Shown: one piece after another, positions 35,224 to 46,200 of the stretch | How positions within the stretch are numbered: position 1 is the stretch's first letter | How the letters are laid out: each line of letters starts with the position of its first letter | Origin: Pontibacter rufus | GTDB lineage: Bacteria; Bacteroidota; Bacteroidia; Cytophagales; Hymenobacteraceae | DNA length: 64,000 nt | Direction of reading: 5' to 3' | Assembly: GCF_015694705.1 (NCBI RefSeq) | Contig: NZ_JADQDR010000011.1 | Location: forward strand, 144,697-208,696 | The notes under the pieces: generated by a model | Seen by the model: the letters and a program-made list of their open reading frames with translations, nothing else | Database searches by the model: none | What the model was told of the DNA's origin: nothing | Translations under genes and position numbers: made by a program

Positions 35224-36531
35224 TTAATCGAATATTTCACTTGATTCTGCTAAACTTAAAGCTTTATAAATTTTAGTTGACTGATGATTAGTAGTATGAC
35301 TGTTTACATCTAATCGCAATATATCCTTTTCAATAATACCTTTATAATACACACTTCCATAATCACTCAGAATAGTGAACTCTATTTGATTATCTACAAT
35401 TGAGTATTGGCCATTCGTTCTATACCCACTATTAAACCATTTTTGTACATTTGTTAGAGTTCCAGGCTTATTAAGATTCCCCATTAATGAAACATTAATA
35501 ACTTTACCGTCTTCAAAAAACCTAAGGCAGCTTTGATTACTAGGATTACTAGGATTACCAGAATAATAAATAGCATCATATCTTAAAAGAGAGCTATTAG
35601 TTAATTCTTCTATTTCAGCAAGAATACCTTCCTCAATTTTTAATGAATTATATTTTTCTAAATTAGTAATAAACTGTCCTAAAGTATACATCCAAAAATG
35701 AGTTTTAGTAGAATCTGTAAATTCTTGAACTAATTCTTCTTTCGGTCGAATAATTCTTGTTTCACCACCTTTCTTTTCTACGTGACACCAATCTTGTTTG
35801 ACATCATCAGTAATTAGCACAATGGGTTTTGATGTATGTGAAGCATAATCTATAATTTGTTTCCACACAATTAAGTCCCCATATCTTTGGATACCGTCTT
35901 TAGAATTGTAATCTTCGAAACCAGGTGCTATTTTATTTCTATACCTAAACTCCCCTTGCGCAGATATTTCCATCATTCTATCAAAGTCATAGGCTTTACC
36001 AACTTCAAAGAAGTTATCAATAGCAAGTTTTACGTCATCATTATCTGCAGTATTAGAAATTTCAGCCTTTCTTAGATCTATTTCTTTATTAAAATCTGTA
36101 TTGAGCAATATAAGCTCCTTACTCAAATCATCAAGAGTAGAGTCAAAAGATTCAAAAATTATATGGTTAACGTATGGATGGGAGAGCTTTTTCTTAGTCT
36201 TGTTCTTAATGTTTTCTAACTGATTTTTTACTTTTGATATATTGGAATTCAATTGAGCGAACTCATCTAGAATAGTTCCATATTTTTCTCTAATTGGTTT
36301 TTTAAGAGTTTCTTTTCTATTCTTTAAGTATTCAAATTCCACATGATTAGGAATCCATAGTCTACCTTTCAGAAACGGAAATACTTTATCAAAAAGATGT
36401 AGTTTTGTTTGTTGTGAATAATAATAGAAATTTAGCAAAGCAGAAGTATCAAAAACAAACACACAATTAGACCAGGTTGATTTTTCAATTTCTTCATCAA
36501 AATAGTAATTCCTAATTCTGTTTTCCTTCAT
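35224..36531 (-). CDS. PIN-like domain protein (DUF4935-type) with a beta-rich C-terminal domain
   Basis: 435 residues, strikingly AT-rich. N-terminal PIN-like nuclease domain: CVFVFDTSALLNFYYYS (first Asp), then a coiled helical insert (about 85-130, NSNISKVKNQLENIKNKTKK), NTADNDDVKLAIDNF, YGDLIVWKQIIDYA and PIVLITDDVKQDW (acidic residues of the active site). This is the PIN_8 / DUF4935 type, whose members turn up near defence genes. From about residue 320 there is a separate domain with many strands (GYRTNGQYSIVDNQIEFTIL) of lipocalin-like look. It begins only about 110 bases from tRNA-Leu and its base use differs sharply from flanking genes, suggesting recent arrival. No partner gene is next to it. 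Confidence 0.85.
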   Translation of the reverse strand: MKENRIRNYYFDEEIEKSTWSNCVFVFDTSALLNFYYYSQQTKLHLFDKVFPFLKGRLWIPNHVEFEYLKNRKETLKKPIREKYGTILDEFAQLNSNISKVKNQLENIKNKTKKKLSHPYVNHIIFESFDSTLDDLSKELILLNTDFNKEIDLRKAEISNTADNDDVKLAIDNFFEVGKAYDFDRMMEISAQGEFRYRNKIAPGFEDYNSKDGIQRYGDLIVWKQIIDYASHTSKPIVLITDDVKQDWCHVEKKGGETRIIRPKEELVQEFTDSTKTHFWMYTLGQFITNLEKYNSLKIEEGILAEIEELTNSSLLRYDAIYYSGNPSNPSNQSCLRFFEDGKVINVSLMGNLNKPGTLTNVQKWFNSGYRTNGQYSIVDNQIEFTILSDYGSVYYKGIIEKDILRLDVNSHTTNHQSTKIYKALSLAESSEIFD

Positions 36532-36784
36532 ACTATATTAATTATGCTAGAATTTACAATTTAATGACTTTATTTCATTATTATAATATAATAATGAAAT
36601 AAAGATGCATAACATGCTGCTAGATAAACAAAAATCCGGCATTACCCGGTTCTTTCTTTTAGAACTCTTCCTTATCAAATATCGCTGAATAGTCTTTACA
36701 ACTAGGACAACTGAGTAAGCAATCTGTAAAAGCCAACATTCAAGCAAGCCTGCTGCTCATTTATTAGCAGCTCCTCACCTCTCC

Positions 36785-37675
36785 TTAGGACTTCAGTTTC
36801 TCATTAAAAAAATCGATGGTACGTTTCCAGGCAAGTTCTGCCGCAGCTCTGTCGTAGCGGGGCGTGGTATCGTTATGGAAGCCATGGTTGGCATTGGCAT
36901 ACATGTAAGCGGTGTATGCTTTATGCTGCTCTTTTAAAGCAGCTTCGTAAGCAGGCCAGCCTTCGTTAACGCGTGTATCCAGTGCTGCATAATGCAGCAG
37001 GAGCGGCGCCTGTATGTTGGGAACATCTTCTATAGGCGGCTGGCCTCCATAAAACGGAACAGCTGCCGACAAATCCAGAATCCGGACAGCCATCATGTTG
37101 GCGATCCACCCGCCAAAGCAAAAGCCTACCACGCCCACTTTGCCATTACAAGCCTTGTAGTCTTTCAGGTAGTGATAAGCCGCTATAAAGTCTTCCAGCA
37201 TTTCATCCCTGTCCCGCTTACTTTGCAGTTCACGCCCTTCATCGTCGGTACCGGGGTAGCCGCCCAAGGGTGTCAGCGCATCAGGAGCCAGTGAAATAAA
37301 CCCTGCCAGCGCGGCCCTTCTGGCCACATCTTCAATGTGCGGGTTCAGCCCCCTGTTTTCATGGACAACCACAATGCCGCCGAGCTTCTTTTCCGCATCC
37401 GCAGGCATTGTCAGCAAAGCTTTTATCTTTCCGCCACCTTTCGGAGACTGGTAGTAAATGTATTCCGATTTTAAGCGCGGATCATCTGACTTCACCTGGA
37501 TTTTGCCCTGGTAGTCGGGCATCAGAAAACTCATCAGTGAGGCTACAGTAAGGCCACCCACCGCATAGAGGGATAGCTTTTGCACAAACTCGCGCCTGTT
37601 CACCCGGTTGTGGGCATAGTCATCATACAGGTCGAACACTTCCTGTTTGATGTTTTCTCTTTTGATTTCGTCCAT
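36785..37675 (-). CDS. Dienelactone hydrolase family protein
   Basis: 296 residues from the ATG at 37675 ([23 protein letters not shown]); the frame continues upstream to 37783 but the extra 36 residues have no family match. Twin-arginine-like [16 protein letters not shown] and a hydrophobic helix (about 25-45) suggest export or membrane anchoring. Alpha/beta-hydrolase: [12 protein letters not shown], nucleophile Cys in VGFCFGGW, Asp in HYAALDTRV and the catalytic His in ANANHGFHN. Members hydrolyse lactones or esters. Confidence 0.9.
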   Translation of the reverse strand: MDEIKRENIKQEVFDLYDDYAHNRVNRREFVQKLSLYAVGGLTVASLMSFLMPDYQGKIQVKSDDPRLKSEYIYYQSPKGGGKIKALLTMPADAEKKLGGIVVVHENRGLNPHIEDVARRAALAGFISLAPDALTPLGGYPGTDDEGRELQSKRDRDEMLEDFIAAYHYLKDYKACNGKVGVVGFCFGGWIANMMAVRILDLSAAVPFYGGQPPIEDVPNIQAPLLLHYAALDTRVNEGWPAYEAALKEQHKAYTAYMYANANHGFHNDTTPRYDRAAAELAWKRTIDFFNEKLKS

Positions 37676-37777
37676 GTTAAGCCTGCCGTTTGTTTCTACT
37701 CTGAATGTAAGCAATTTTACATCAAACAGGTATTTTTCTGGCAGCTTTTCTTTTATATGATTGGCCTGCCCGTTCTG

Positions 37778-37797
37778 GCGCAAGCGTCCGCTTGTGC
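37778..37797. repeat. REP-type hairpin
   Basis: GCGCAAGCG (37778-37786), TC loop, CGCTTGTGC (37789-37797), one G-T pair. It lies about 105 bases before the remnant of a REP-associated transposase, which is the typical arrangement. Confidence 0.6.
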
Positions 37798-37902
37798 TAT
37801 GTATGCTAAGGATTGGTATGTTTTTGTTTTGAGGACCACAGGTTCTTTATGAACCTAAAGCCCTGTTGCCAGGTATGGAAAGGTAAAACAAGCCAACCAC
37901 TC

Positions 37903-38073
37903 ATGAGCAGGAAGTATAAATTCCGGGATCAGGATAAACTACACTTCGTGAGCTTTTCAGTGGTATACCGGAGAGACGTGTTTACCCGGGATGAATACAG
38001 GCAGGTGCTGCCCGATTGTACCTTGATGGATATTACAAACCTATTCTCTCCTCCTTTGCACTTTTTAGTTTAA
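37903..38073 (+). pseudogene. Truncated REP-associated tyrosine transposase (RAYT, IS200-like)
   Basis: The 57-codon frame starts MSRKYKFRDQDKLHFVSFSV and continues VYRRDVFTRDEYRQVL, matching the N-terminus of RAYT proteins. These need about 180 residues with HUH and tyrosine motifs, all of which are lost here: after about residue 36 the reading frame no longer resembles the family and stops. The AraC gene begins nine bases later, so its upstream region is built from the broken transposase gene. Confidence 0.75.
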
Positions 38074-38081
38074 TTTGCTTT

Positions 38082-38969
38082 ATGAAGCTCACCGGAACAG
38101 AACGGCTCCCCATCCAGGACTTGCTCCAGCAAAAGGCGCTTACTATTGTGCCCCTGGAGACTTATGCCAGTGCGCTGTCGGAAGTGCCGCATAGCCATGA
38201 TGCCTACATGATCATGTATGTGCAGGAAACAAAGGGCGGAGACAACCTCATCGATTTTCAGCGCTACCCCTTACAGGCGGGCAGGGTATTTTTGTTACGC
38301 CCCGGGCAGGCGCATCAACGGCGATCACGACAGGAGAAGGGCGTGCTGGTGTCTTTCTCGGAAAGCTTTCTGCAGACCACGGGCATGAGCGCGCACGATG
38401 CCTTTGTTATTTTCAGTTCTGTGTACCAGCACCCATACCTGGACCTGCCCGATAAGCTAAAAATTATATTTGAGGAACTGGTAAACCTCATGGCAAAAGA
38501 GCTGCAGGAGCCACAACCCGGAATGGACATACTTTCGCGTTACCTCTATATTCTTTTACAATACCTGCTCCGGGAGTGCCAGGCGCAGATTGAAAAACTT
38601 ACGCCGGCGCGGTACAGTGAGCGCCTGTTTCGGCTTAGCAGCCTGGTAGAGGCACATTACCATGAGCACAAAAGTGTAAGCTTTTATGCAAGCGCCCTCG
38701 ACATTACACCCAAACACCTGAATAGCCTCTGCCGGCAATACCTACACACAAGCGTCGCCGATATGCAGCACGAACGCCTTATAGTAGAAAGTAAGCGCTT
38801 GCTGCTCTTCAGCAGCTTGTCTGTTAAAGAAATTGCTTACCAGCTTGGCTTTGAGGACGCATCATACTTTGTGCGCTTCTTTAAAAGAATAACAGGGCAA
38901 ACGCCAACGCAATTAAGAAGCGGAGGTTCTGAAAGTACCGTTCATGCCGCAGAAAATCCTGTGAGCTGA
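38082..38969 (+). CDS. AraC-family transcription regulator
   Basis: 295 residues from the ATG at 38082 (MKLTGTERLPIQDLL); an upstream in-frame ATG at 38016 lies in transposase remnant and is rejected. N-terminal cupin-like sensing domain (HSHDAYMIMYVQET-type region, RVFLLRPGQAHQRR), C-terminal pair of helix-turn-helix motifs: FYASALDITPKHLNSLCRQY and SVKEIAYQLGFEDASYFVRFFKRITGQTPTQLR. The exporter gene follows in 37 bases, so the regulator probably controls that gene. Confidence 0.93.
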   Translation: MKLTGTERLPIQDLLQQKALTIVPLETYASALSEVPHSHDAYMIMYVQETKGGDNLIDFQRYPLQAGRVFLLRPGQAHQRRSRQEKGVLVSFSESFLQTTGMSAHDAFVIFSSVYQHPYLDLPDKLKIIFEELVNLMAKELQEPQPGMDILSRYLYILLQYLLRECQAQIEKLTPARYSERLFRLSSLVEAHYHEHKSVSFYASALDITPKHLNSLCRQYLHTSVADMQHERLIVESKRLLLFSSLSVKEIAYQLGFEDASYFVRFFKRITGQTPTQLRSGGSESTVHAAENPVS

Positions 38970-39006
38970 ACCGGGGCTGCTGTAGTTTTGCAGAAATAAT
39001 TTTTAC

Positions 39007-39960
39007 ATGCAGTCTAACAGCAACTTAAAAGCGATTGCCCTGGGCTCTTTGGCCTGTGCGTTTTTCAGCTCTACCTATATTCTCAACAGTTTCCTGTCTT
39101 CCAGAGGCGGGCACTGGGCCTGGACCGTGGGCTTGCGCTCTTTCTTCCTGATGCTCCTGCTCGCAGCCATACTTTCGGCAAGGGGGCAGCTAAGGCACCT
39201 GCTGCAGGTGATGCGCCAGGACCTGCAGGTATGGCTTGTGTGGGGTGGCGTAGCTTTTGGCCTGTCTTATTATTTCCTGACGTTTGCTGCCTCCTTTGGT
39301 CCCGGCTGGCTGGTGGCGGGTGTTTTTCAGTTTACGATAGTTGCGGGTATACTGCTCTCCCCTTTTCTGTATAAAGATCGCCGTGCAAGGATACCTATCA
39401 AAGCACTGCTCCTCTCTTTACTGATTATGGCGGGCATTGCCTGTATGCAGTGGAGCCAAAAAGACGGCAGCTCTTATCAGCATTTGTGGTGGTGCATTGG
39501 TCTGGTAATGCTGGCAGCTTTTTGCTGGCCGCTCGCTAACCGAAAGCTTTTGCTGCACATAGAAGAACGCGGCCACCAGCTTAATGCTATTCAGCGCGTG
39601 GCCGGCACGGCTATCGGTAGCTTTCCGGTGCAGCTTGTGATGATGCTCTACGGCTATTCCCAGGCTGGCCTGCCCGGCCAGGAGCAGCTCCTGGCGGTGC
39701 TTGTTATCTCTATAAGCTCCGGCGTAATAGGCGGCATCCTGTTCTTCAAAGCCATGCACCTGGCCCGTTTCGATGCTGCCTCGCTGGCTGCTGTGGAGGC
39801 CACGCAATCCATAGAAATGCTGTTCACCGTGATAGGCGAAGTATTACTCCTGGGCATTGCCTGGCCTAACGGGCTTGGCAGCCTGGGCATGCTGCTTATC
39901 ATCAGCGGGTTGGTGCTTTACAGTTTGCCTGCCCGGCAGAAAGCGCTGCACGTTACCTAA
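39007..39960 (+). CDS. DMT-superfamily (EmrE-type, PF13536-like) efflux transporter
   Basis: 317 residues with about ten membrane helices arranged as two repeats of five, as in EamA/DMT transporters. It starts LKAIALGSLACAFFSSTYILNS and includes GPGWLVAGVFQFTIVAGILLSPF and FDAASLAAVEATQSIEMLFTV. Assigned to the putative multidrug-resistance efflux branch. It follows the AraC gene closely and may export a compound sensed by it. Confidence 0.9.
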   Translation: MQSNSNLKAIALGSLACAFFSSTYILNSFLSSRGGHWAWTVGLRSFFLMLLLAAILSARGQLRHLLQVMRQDLQVWLVWGGVAFGLSYYFLTFAASFGPGWLVAGVFQFTIVAGILLSPFLYKDRRARIPIKALLLSLLIMAGIACMQWSQKDGSSYQHLWWCIGLVMLAAFCWPLANRKLLLHIEERGHQLNAIQRVAGTAIGSFPVQLVMMLYGYSQAGLPGQEQLLAVLVISISSGVIGGILFFKAMHLARFDAASLAAVEATQSIEMLFTVIGEVLLLGIAWPNGLGSLGMLLIISGLVLYSLPARQKALHVT

Positions 39961-40043
39961 ACCTTGTGTATCACCAGATTCACCCTGGTATTTGCCACGC
40001 AATTATTCAGGTAAATCTAGCATATCGTTAACAGACCTTGCGC

Positions 40044-42407
40044 TTACTTTAAGAGCCGGATGTAGTAAATGCCTCCTGCCACAGAGCCATCATGGGCAAC
40101 AAATTTCACCTGCAGCACATCAGGATCGCTACTGGTAATGGCTTTGGGAAGATCATAATCCACATCAAAGAACCGGTCTCCTTTTGAGCCATCGAGGTTT
40201 ACTGTGGCTACCAGCTGCCCGTTCACCAGAATGTCAAAATTGCGGTTCTGGTCTTTGCCGTAGTACGTAACGCGCAGCTTGCGGGCCTCGTGGCTGGTGT
40301 TCTTAAGCTCGTAGCCAAACCAGCCTGAGGCATGCCGCCAGTGGCGGTCGTTGTAAATGCCTGCTTCCGTTCGCTCACCCCGGAACTTGTGGTCAGACTC
40401 CGGTTGCTGCTCTCCCGGAGCCACCTGGTCTACAGTCGCCTTGTCCAGCACCAGTTTTGCCTCATCCGCCGCATGCATCGACTGCCTGAGGCTGTCGAGC
40501 CCCGCAGGCGTTGTAACGGGCCAGTATACCATGTAGCGTGCATCATGAATCTGGTAAAAAGGCACCAGCTTTACCTGTTTATACTTATCGGACGAGATAA
40601 TCCCCGCCGCAGAAAAGACAAGCGGCTGCCCGGCAACAGGCTTCACACCGGCAGCATAGGCGCTGTCTGCCGACACGAGCAGGGGCGCTTCTTCTACCGG
40701 GTACAGCGGGCCGTTGGCAATATGGCCCATGCGGCTGCTGTCGGCCCACAGTCCTGTCAAATCGGTAGTGTCGGTGGCGGCGGCCAGCACCATGGGGCCA
40801 TGCACAAACGATACCCAGGGCGAGTGGTCGGGCAGGTATTCCGCTTTGGTTTCCATGGGTAAGGAAACAGTGACTTTATCACCTGACTTCCATTTACGCG
40901 ATACCGTTACATACGAGGAAGGAACGGAGCTGACAGCCATTTCTTTGCCGTTCACGCGCACCTTCAGTTGTCCCGCTTTCACCCATTCAGGATGCCTGAT
41001 GTGCAGCGCGAACTTCGCCGGCTTTTTCAGTTTAAGCTCGATGTCAGTTGACTCCTGGTAAGGGAACTTTGTGTGCTGCACCAGCGAAACGCCTTTCTCC
41101 TGCCAGTTGAGGGTGGAGGCGATAAACAGGTTTACAAAAAGATCTTTGTCGTTGTGCGCGTAAATCAGCTCGCCATACTTGCCGTGGTTTTCGAGGCCGG
41201 AGCCCACGCAGCACCAGAAACCCTGTTGCGGCTGTGAGTAAACGCGGTAGTGCCTGGGGCGCATAGGTGTAAAGTACACGAAACCGCCCTTGCCCGGGTG
41301 CTGGGACGAGAGGATGTGGTTATACATAGCTCTTTCATAGTAATCCATGTAGGCGCATGCAGCACTATCCAGAAACAGGCTTTTCGTGAGCTTGAGCATG
41401 TTATAGGTGTTGCAGGTCTCAGGCCCTTCCTTCGATTCGACCATAGAGGAAAAATCGTTGGCCGGATGGAAGTGTTCTCTTACGCTGTTCCCCCCAATAG
41501 ACACCGTCCGGTTATGCACTACCGTGTTCCAGAAGAAATCTGCAGCACCGGCCCAGGACTTGTCTTTATCAAGTTCGGCAATCCGTAAATACCCGATAAC
41601 TTTAGGTATCTGTGTGTTGGCGTGCAGGCCGTTCAGCTCATCTTTCCGGGCAAGGAGCGGCTTTAGAATAGAACGGTCAGAGAACCGTTGCGCCAGCCGG
41701 AGGTATTTCTGATCACCCGTAATAGCCGCTACATCAGCAAATACTTCATTCAGGCCGCCATGTTCGCTCTTCAGCATTTCCTGCATCTGATCCTCAGAGA
41801 GCTCTGCTGTAAGGTTTATACACCAATCCGTAAGCTTTACCAGGATATCCCGTGCTTTCTCATTTCCTGCAAAAACATAAGCATCGCGCAGCCCGGCATA
41901 CAGCTTGTGCAGGTTATACCAAGGCACCCATTTGCCATTTAAAGAAAAGCTGCCCGCATCTATTTTACCTTGCGCAATTTCCTGCCACATCGCCCGTCCG
42001 CCGGGTACGCCGCCCACATAGCCGTTGCCGCTGCGCTGCTGGCAGGTATCTAACCAGCTCACCATGTAATTAAGCCTTTGCAGCAGTTCCGGGTTTCCTG
42101 TTGCCGCATACATCAAAGACAAAGCAGAAAGGTAATGGCCGCCGATGTGCCCGTCAAGGCCTGTGTCCTCCCAGTTGCCATAGTTCGCAGCCTTTGGCGG
42201 AATACCCGCTTCCGTCAGGTAAGGCGCCAGCAACCTGTCAGGGTCAAGGGCCAGCATGTAACGCATGTCCGTCTGCTGCGCCTCTTTAAAAGGGCTGTCC
42301 AGCAACCGCACCGAGGATAAGGGAAATGCTTCCGGTTGCAGGTGCTGGCAAATGCCAGGGACTGATATCAGCAGAAAGGTTGCCAGGCTTAGAAGAGGAA
42401 GTTTCAT
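40044..42407 (-). CDS. GH127 beta-L-arabinofuranosidase (DUF1680), secreted
   Basis: 787 residues. Signal peptide 1-20 (SVPGICQ). Alpha/alpha-barrel GH127 domain up to about residue 540: WEDTGLDGHIGGHYLSALSLMYAAT, GKIDAGSFSLNGKWVPWYNLHK, EGPETCNTYNMLKL and FWCCVGSGLENHGKYGE. The Glu and Cys residues in the last two motifs form the zinc/cysteine active site known for this family. The rest is beta-rich with a C-terminal part (about 665-787, NFDILVNGQLVATVNL) like the DUF6805 domain. It removes terminal arabinofuranose from plant or protein glycans. Confidence 0.95.
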   Translation of the reverse strand: MKLPLLSLATFLLISVPGICQHLQPEAFPLSSVRLLDSPFKEAQQTDMRYMLALDPDRLLAPYLTEAGIPPKAANYGNWEDTGLDGHIGGHYLSALSLMYAATGNPELLQRLNYMVSWLDTCQQRSGNGYVGGVPGGRAMWQEIAQGKIDAGSFSLNGKWVPWYNLHKLYAGLRDAYVFAGNEKARDILVKLTDWCINLTAELSEDQMQEMLKSEHGGLNEVFADVAAITGDQKYLRLAQRFSDRSILKPLLARKDELNGLHANTQIPKVIGYLRIAELDKDKSWAGAADFFWNTVVHNRTVSIGGNSVREHFHPANDFSSMVESKEGPETCNTYNMLKLTKSLFLDSAACAYMDYYERAMYNHILSSQHPGKGGFVYFTPMRPRHYRVYSQPQQGFWCCVGSGLENHGKYGELIYAHNDKDLFVNLFIASTLNWQEKGVSLVQHTKFPYQESTDIELKLKKPAKFALHIRHPEWVKAGQLKVRVNGKEMAVSSVPSSYVTVSRKWKSGDKVTVSLPMETKAEYLPDHSPWVSFVHGPMVLAAATDTTDLTGLWADSSRMGHIANGPLYPVEEAPLLVSADSAYAAGVKPVAGQPLVFSAAGIISSDKYKQVKLVPFYQIHDARYMVYWPVTTPAGLDSLRQSMHAADEAKLVLDKATVDQVAPGEQQPESDHKFRGERTEAGIYNDRHWRHASGWFGYELKNTSHEARKLRVTYYGKDQNRNFDILVNGQLVATVNLDGSKGDRFFDVDYDLPKAITSSDPDVLQVKFVAHDGSVAGGIYYIRLLK

Positions 42408-43224
42408 TAATCAGGCTGTTTTAAGTAGTAAATTATCTAAGAGCAAGTTTAAAATTCGTGCTTTGCGCTGCAAATTGCCCATAAAGGAACCTGTCTTCAC
42501 GCTTTTATCGCCACGTAGCGCTGCTATGCGGCTCAAAAACCATTTCGCCAGAACCCTTTCTGAACACTTTTCGCTTGCAAAAACGAAATTTAAACATGCT
42601 CTAAAAGTACGAACTGGCGCTAAAGAAAATAAACACCTTTTATTATAAATTTATAAATAACTATACAACGCAACGTGTAGTTTACGCGCACGATGATAAT
42701 TCAAAGGTATTTTCACGCAACACCAGCCCTTCCTCCGGTGCTCATCTTGCAGGGAAAAAAGGGATTTTGCGGAGGATTTGTTGTGGAAGGAACAAGAGGA
42801 TTATGCAGGCAGCCCTTGCCGTTCTTCAAAAGGGTAAACCTACAGGTGCTGCACGATAGCCTTGCCTGCATGCCGCTCCTGCTCTTCGAGGAACGACAAC
42901 TCCTCACTCATAACTGATCCATACACCATCTTTTGCTATGCGTACAACTCAGTTTAATATGGTATCAGTTCAATATGGTAGTAACTGCATTCCCCCGCAT
43001 TATTGTTAAAACTTCTACGCGGTGCCCTTCTAAAGCCGGGAAACAGGCATAACATAAGTTTATTGCGCCAATCAGCCTAACGATGTTAATGCTGATAGTG
43101 GCAAACGGCTTATACTTCACAACCCGTGACGCAATGGAATCAAAAGAAGGAATTACCTTGAGTTAAAACTCAGGATAATTCCGGGCAGGCCTGCATCAAA
43201 GAAGAAGCCTGACATGAAATTCAG
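42408..43224. other. Spacer of 817 bases upstream of GH127
   Basis: No gene. Tandem 16-base repeats TCAGTTTAATATGGTA (42949-42964) and TCAGTTCAATATGGTA (42965-42980), and near the giant gene's stop a small hairpin AATTACCTTGAGTT / AACTCAGGATAATT (43151-43180, imperfect) that may end its transcript. Confidence 0.45.
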
Positions 43225-46200
43225 TTATACCAAGTTTGCATCATCTACATTAAGTATAACAATCTTCTTATCATTTGGATCTGTTTTCAGGGAGGCTTTA
43301 AAGAAGTGGTCTGTCATCAGGCTTTTCGCTAACCGGTATGATTTCGTGCTATCGAATGATTTCTCTAACCTTAGCCAGGTATATAAGGTAAGAAATGAAC
43401 CGTCACTATGATTGCTTTTTACAGCATTATGGGAAATAATTCCTGACTTGCCGGCAATATTTGCTGGCTCCAGATAATTCCAGCCTGTCGAGAAGATAAA
43501 CAGGTTCTTGTTGCCCTGTTCAGATATAGCAGGAATATTGGCAGTGGGAAAATCCCAGATACCTGAAACGTCATCATAACTTACAACCTGTAGCCAGGTT
43601 CTTTCAATGGTAAAAAACATATTGGCAAGGCCTGTTCCTCCGCCAGTAAATGTGTGCGAGAATATTGTATTGGCCTTGGCAACCGGGAGTGCTGAATTAA
43701 TAACACTCCTGATAAAATCAACCCTTTCTGTGGCCTCTGTAAAATTAAGTTGATCTTCTAAATGGTCGAGCTTGGCCTTCAGATCTGTCGTTAGCCATTG
43801 AACAAGGTCCACCTCTTTTTCTAACTGATTCGTGTCTGGTGGAATTCTGTAAATATTGAAACCCATTCCCCAGAAACAATATAAAAAATCATTTCCTTCA
43901 GGGAATTTTGCCAGATGTTGTGGAGTCAGGTCTTCCTCCTTTGCAGGAATCGCCTCGTGGTCATAAGTATAAAGATTTCCAGGAGTGTCTTTATTCGGGC
44001 CACTTGATCGTGGTGAAGCCAACCAGCCACGATTTACGAATTCAACTCCTATGGCAGAGGTATTTAAGCCGATGGTGTGGTATTCAATCTGCATGAGGTC
44101 ATTAAACTGTAGCACAGTTCCGTTCCTCATGAGCGTCATATGCGATGTTGTATTCGCGGTGCCGTTAAACCCATGTGTTGTCGCTTCCGACGCTACCGGT
44201 GATGCGGTTTCATGCAACACCAGGTGAATTAAAGCAGAGGAAGCCCTGTGTCCGTTGTCATTTCTGTTATGTTCGACTGTGGCATTACTCCAGTTTAAAA
44301 CGCCTGGTATGGTTTCAAACTCAATTTTATTAATGACGATGGTTGAATCCAGCGCAGGCGTATAATTGATGAGGCTACGGCTTGCCGCATTGCCTTCCCC
44401 AATGATCTCGTCTTTGAAGTGAACTATTTGTATAAACAAGTCCCCGGGGTTGTCTCTCGCCGTTTGCTCATACTCTTCCAAAAACTCAGCAAAAGTCTGG
44501 CGTTGCTCGCCCACGGTAGACGGATCTAAGAAAACAAAACGACTGTTTGCCTCTGTACCATCCCCATCATACCCGATCAGTATTTTGGCGTGGGCGGAAA
44601 TATCTGTTGACGAATCACTGTCCACCGTAATCCACAAAGGGCCATAGGTTTTCATCCAACCCACATAGGTGTCAAACGTGTAGCTAGCCGGAGGTTCGCC
44701 TGTCATACCCAGCGCATCAACAAAGTCCATCTTCTCGGATGGTAACAATGGCTGGTTGTTGTTATACTTGTTGAGATATTCTTCCGGCACCGTTGCAAGC
44801 ACCTGCTGGATTGTATAGGGCTTGCCATCTTTCCAGCTTTTCATCATTGTAGCGGCTGCGGCCCAGCAAGCCGCATCTTTATCTCCCTGCAGAACTAAAG
44901 GCACTGCCTTTCCTGCTACCCGGAATTTATTGGTGCCGCCTCCACCTATTTCTATAGACGCTGCCTGGCCGCTTCCATCCATACTGGTGGCTTTCACAGG
45001 CTTACCCTCGTCAACCGCCTTTACCGCTGCATCTGTAAGTGTCGGTTTATTGTTCTTTGTACTCTCCTGTTCTGCCTTCTTGCTCTGGCCTGCATCAATA
45101 ACCTGCCCGAAATGGTCTTTCAGCAACTGTGCTTTTTCTTCTTTGCTTAACTCCGGCGAATTACGGATAGCGTCTGCGATCTTGTCAGCATGCTCTGTGT
45201 TGTGCCCCATCGTAAAAATATCTTTTGCCATCTCGGCAAATGCCTTCGCATTCTCCTGGTTAGACAGGTAGGTTTGCATAGCATTTTTCTGATTCTGATC
45301 CAGGCCGGTAATGTCTTTGAAAATTCCACTCTTACTCAGCAGTTCAGAGGCAGCTGCTAGACCTGCACCAGGCGCAGGGGCAGGAGGTGCATTCTGGATA
45401 TTGACGATAGGTGTCGCAAAATCCTTGAACGCTGCTTTCCAGTCCGTAACGGTCGGCACAGGAACTGTTACAGGGTTAATGGAGGTAGGTTCATCTGCCT
45501 TGAATTTTTCCCAATCCTGTGAAGTGTTGTCCCTGACTTTTTCACAAGCGTCGCAGGCGCCCTGTACTGCCTCTGCGAATACGCCTTTGCTTGGTATGCT
45601 GATGCGATAGGGCGGTACAGGTGTCAGCGGTTTGTAATGGTCAAGGAGGTTGATTTGAGCAGCAGGCCCTTCGATAGGTTGTTCTACAATAAACGTTCTG
45701 TCAATCTTATATCCGGGCGCCACGGGCATGATCAAAGCATTTCCCGAAATGCCGATCAACTCGTTTTTAACCACCGAGGCAAGGCTGCGCTGCCCTATAG
45801 GAGCTCCAAAATCATTGTAGGTTTCAATCGTAAATCCGTCGAGCAGCATATACCGCCTGTCCTGGTCCAGGTATCTGAGAAGCGCCTTGTTATAATGCTC
45901 AAGGTTGCTGTTAAGGTGTTCAATTAATTTTTGCGCGATATAGGCATCTTCTTTTTTGGGGTTACGCTTTTCATTGGCATTTTCCGGTGTAAATAAAGTA
46001 CTTCCGTCTAATAGATCGTCGCCGGCAAAACCGCTGAACAGAATGCCGTTATAATGCGCGGTTGAATAGCGAACGGTTACATTCCTTACCGATAACGTTA
46101 CGAGGTCATTGGTTAATGTTGCCGTGTTATTAAAAACAATATCTAACTGGGTGATGTCTTTTCTTTTCTTGTTCGAACCACTGCCGCGCAGGTTCACTTT

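Noticed and set aside
36659..36739. 27-codon minus-strand frame with CPSCKDYSAIFDKEEF
   Set aside because: Protein-like ending, but too short, without ribosome site or homologue I know; possibly a tail of a lost gene, not claimed.
36532..36784. Repeat of the tRNA-Leu 3' end (att site) beyond the PIN-like gene
   Set aside because: I looked for TCCGGCCCAAGG-like sequence and found none; the short CCGG-CATTA-CCGG hairpin at about 36638 is unrelated.
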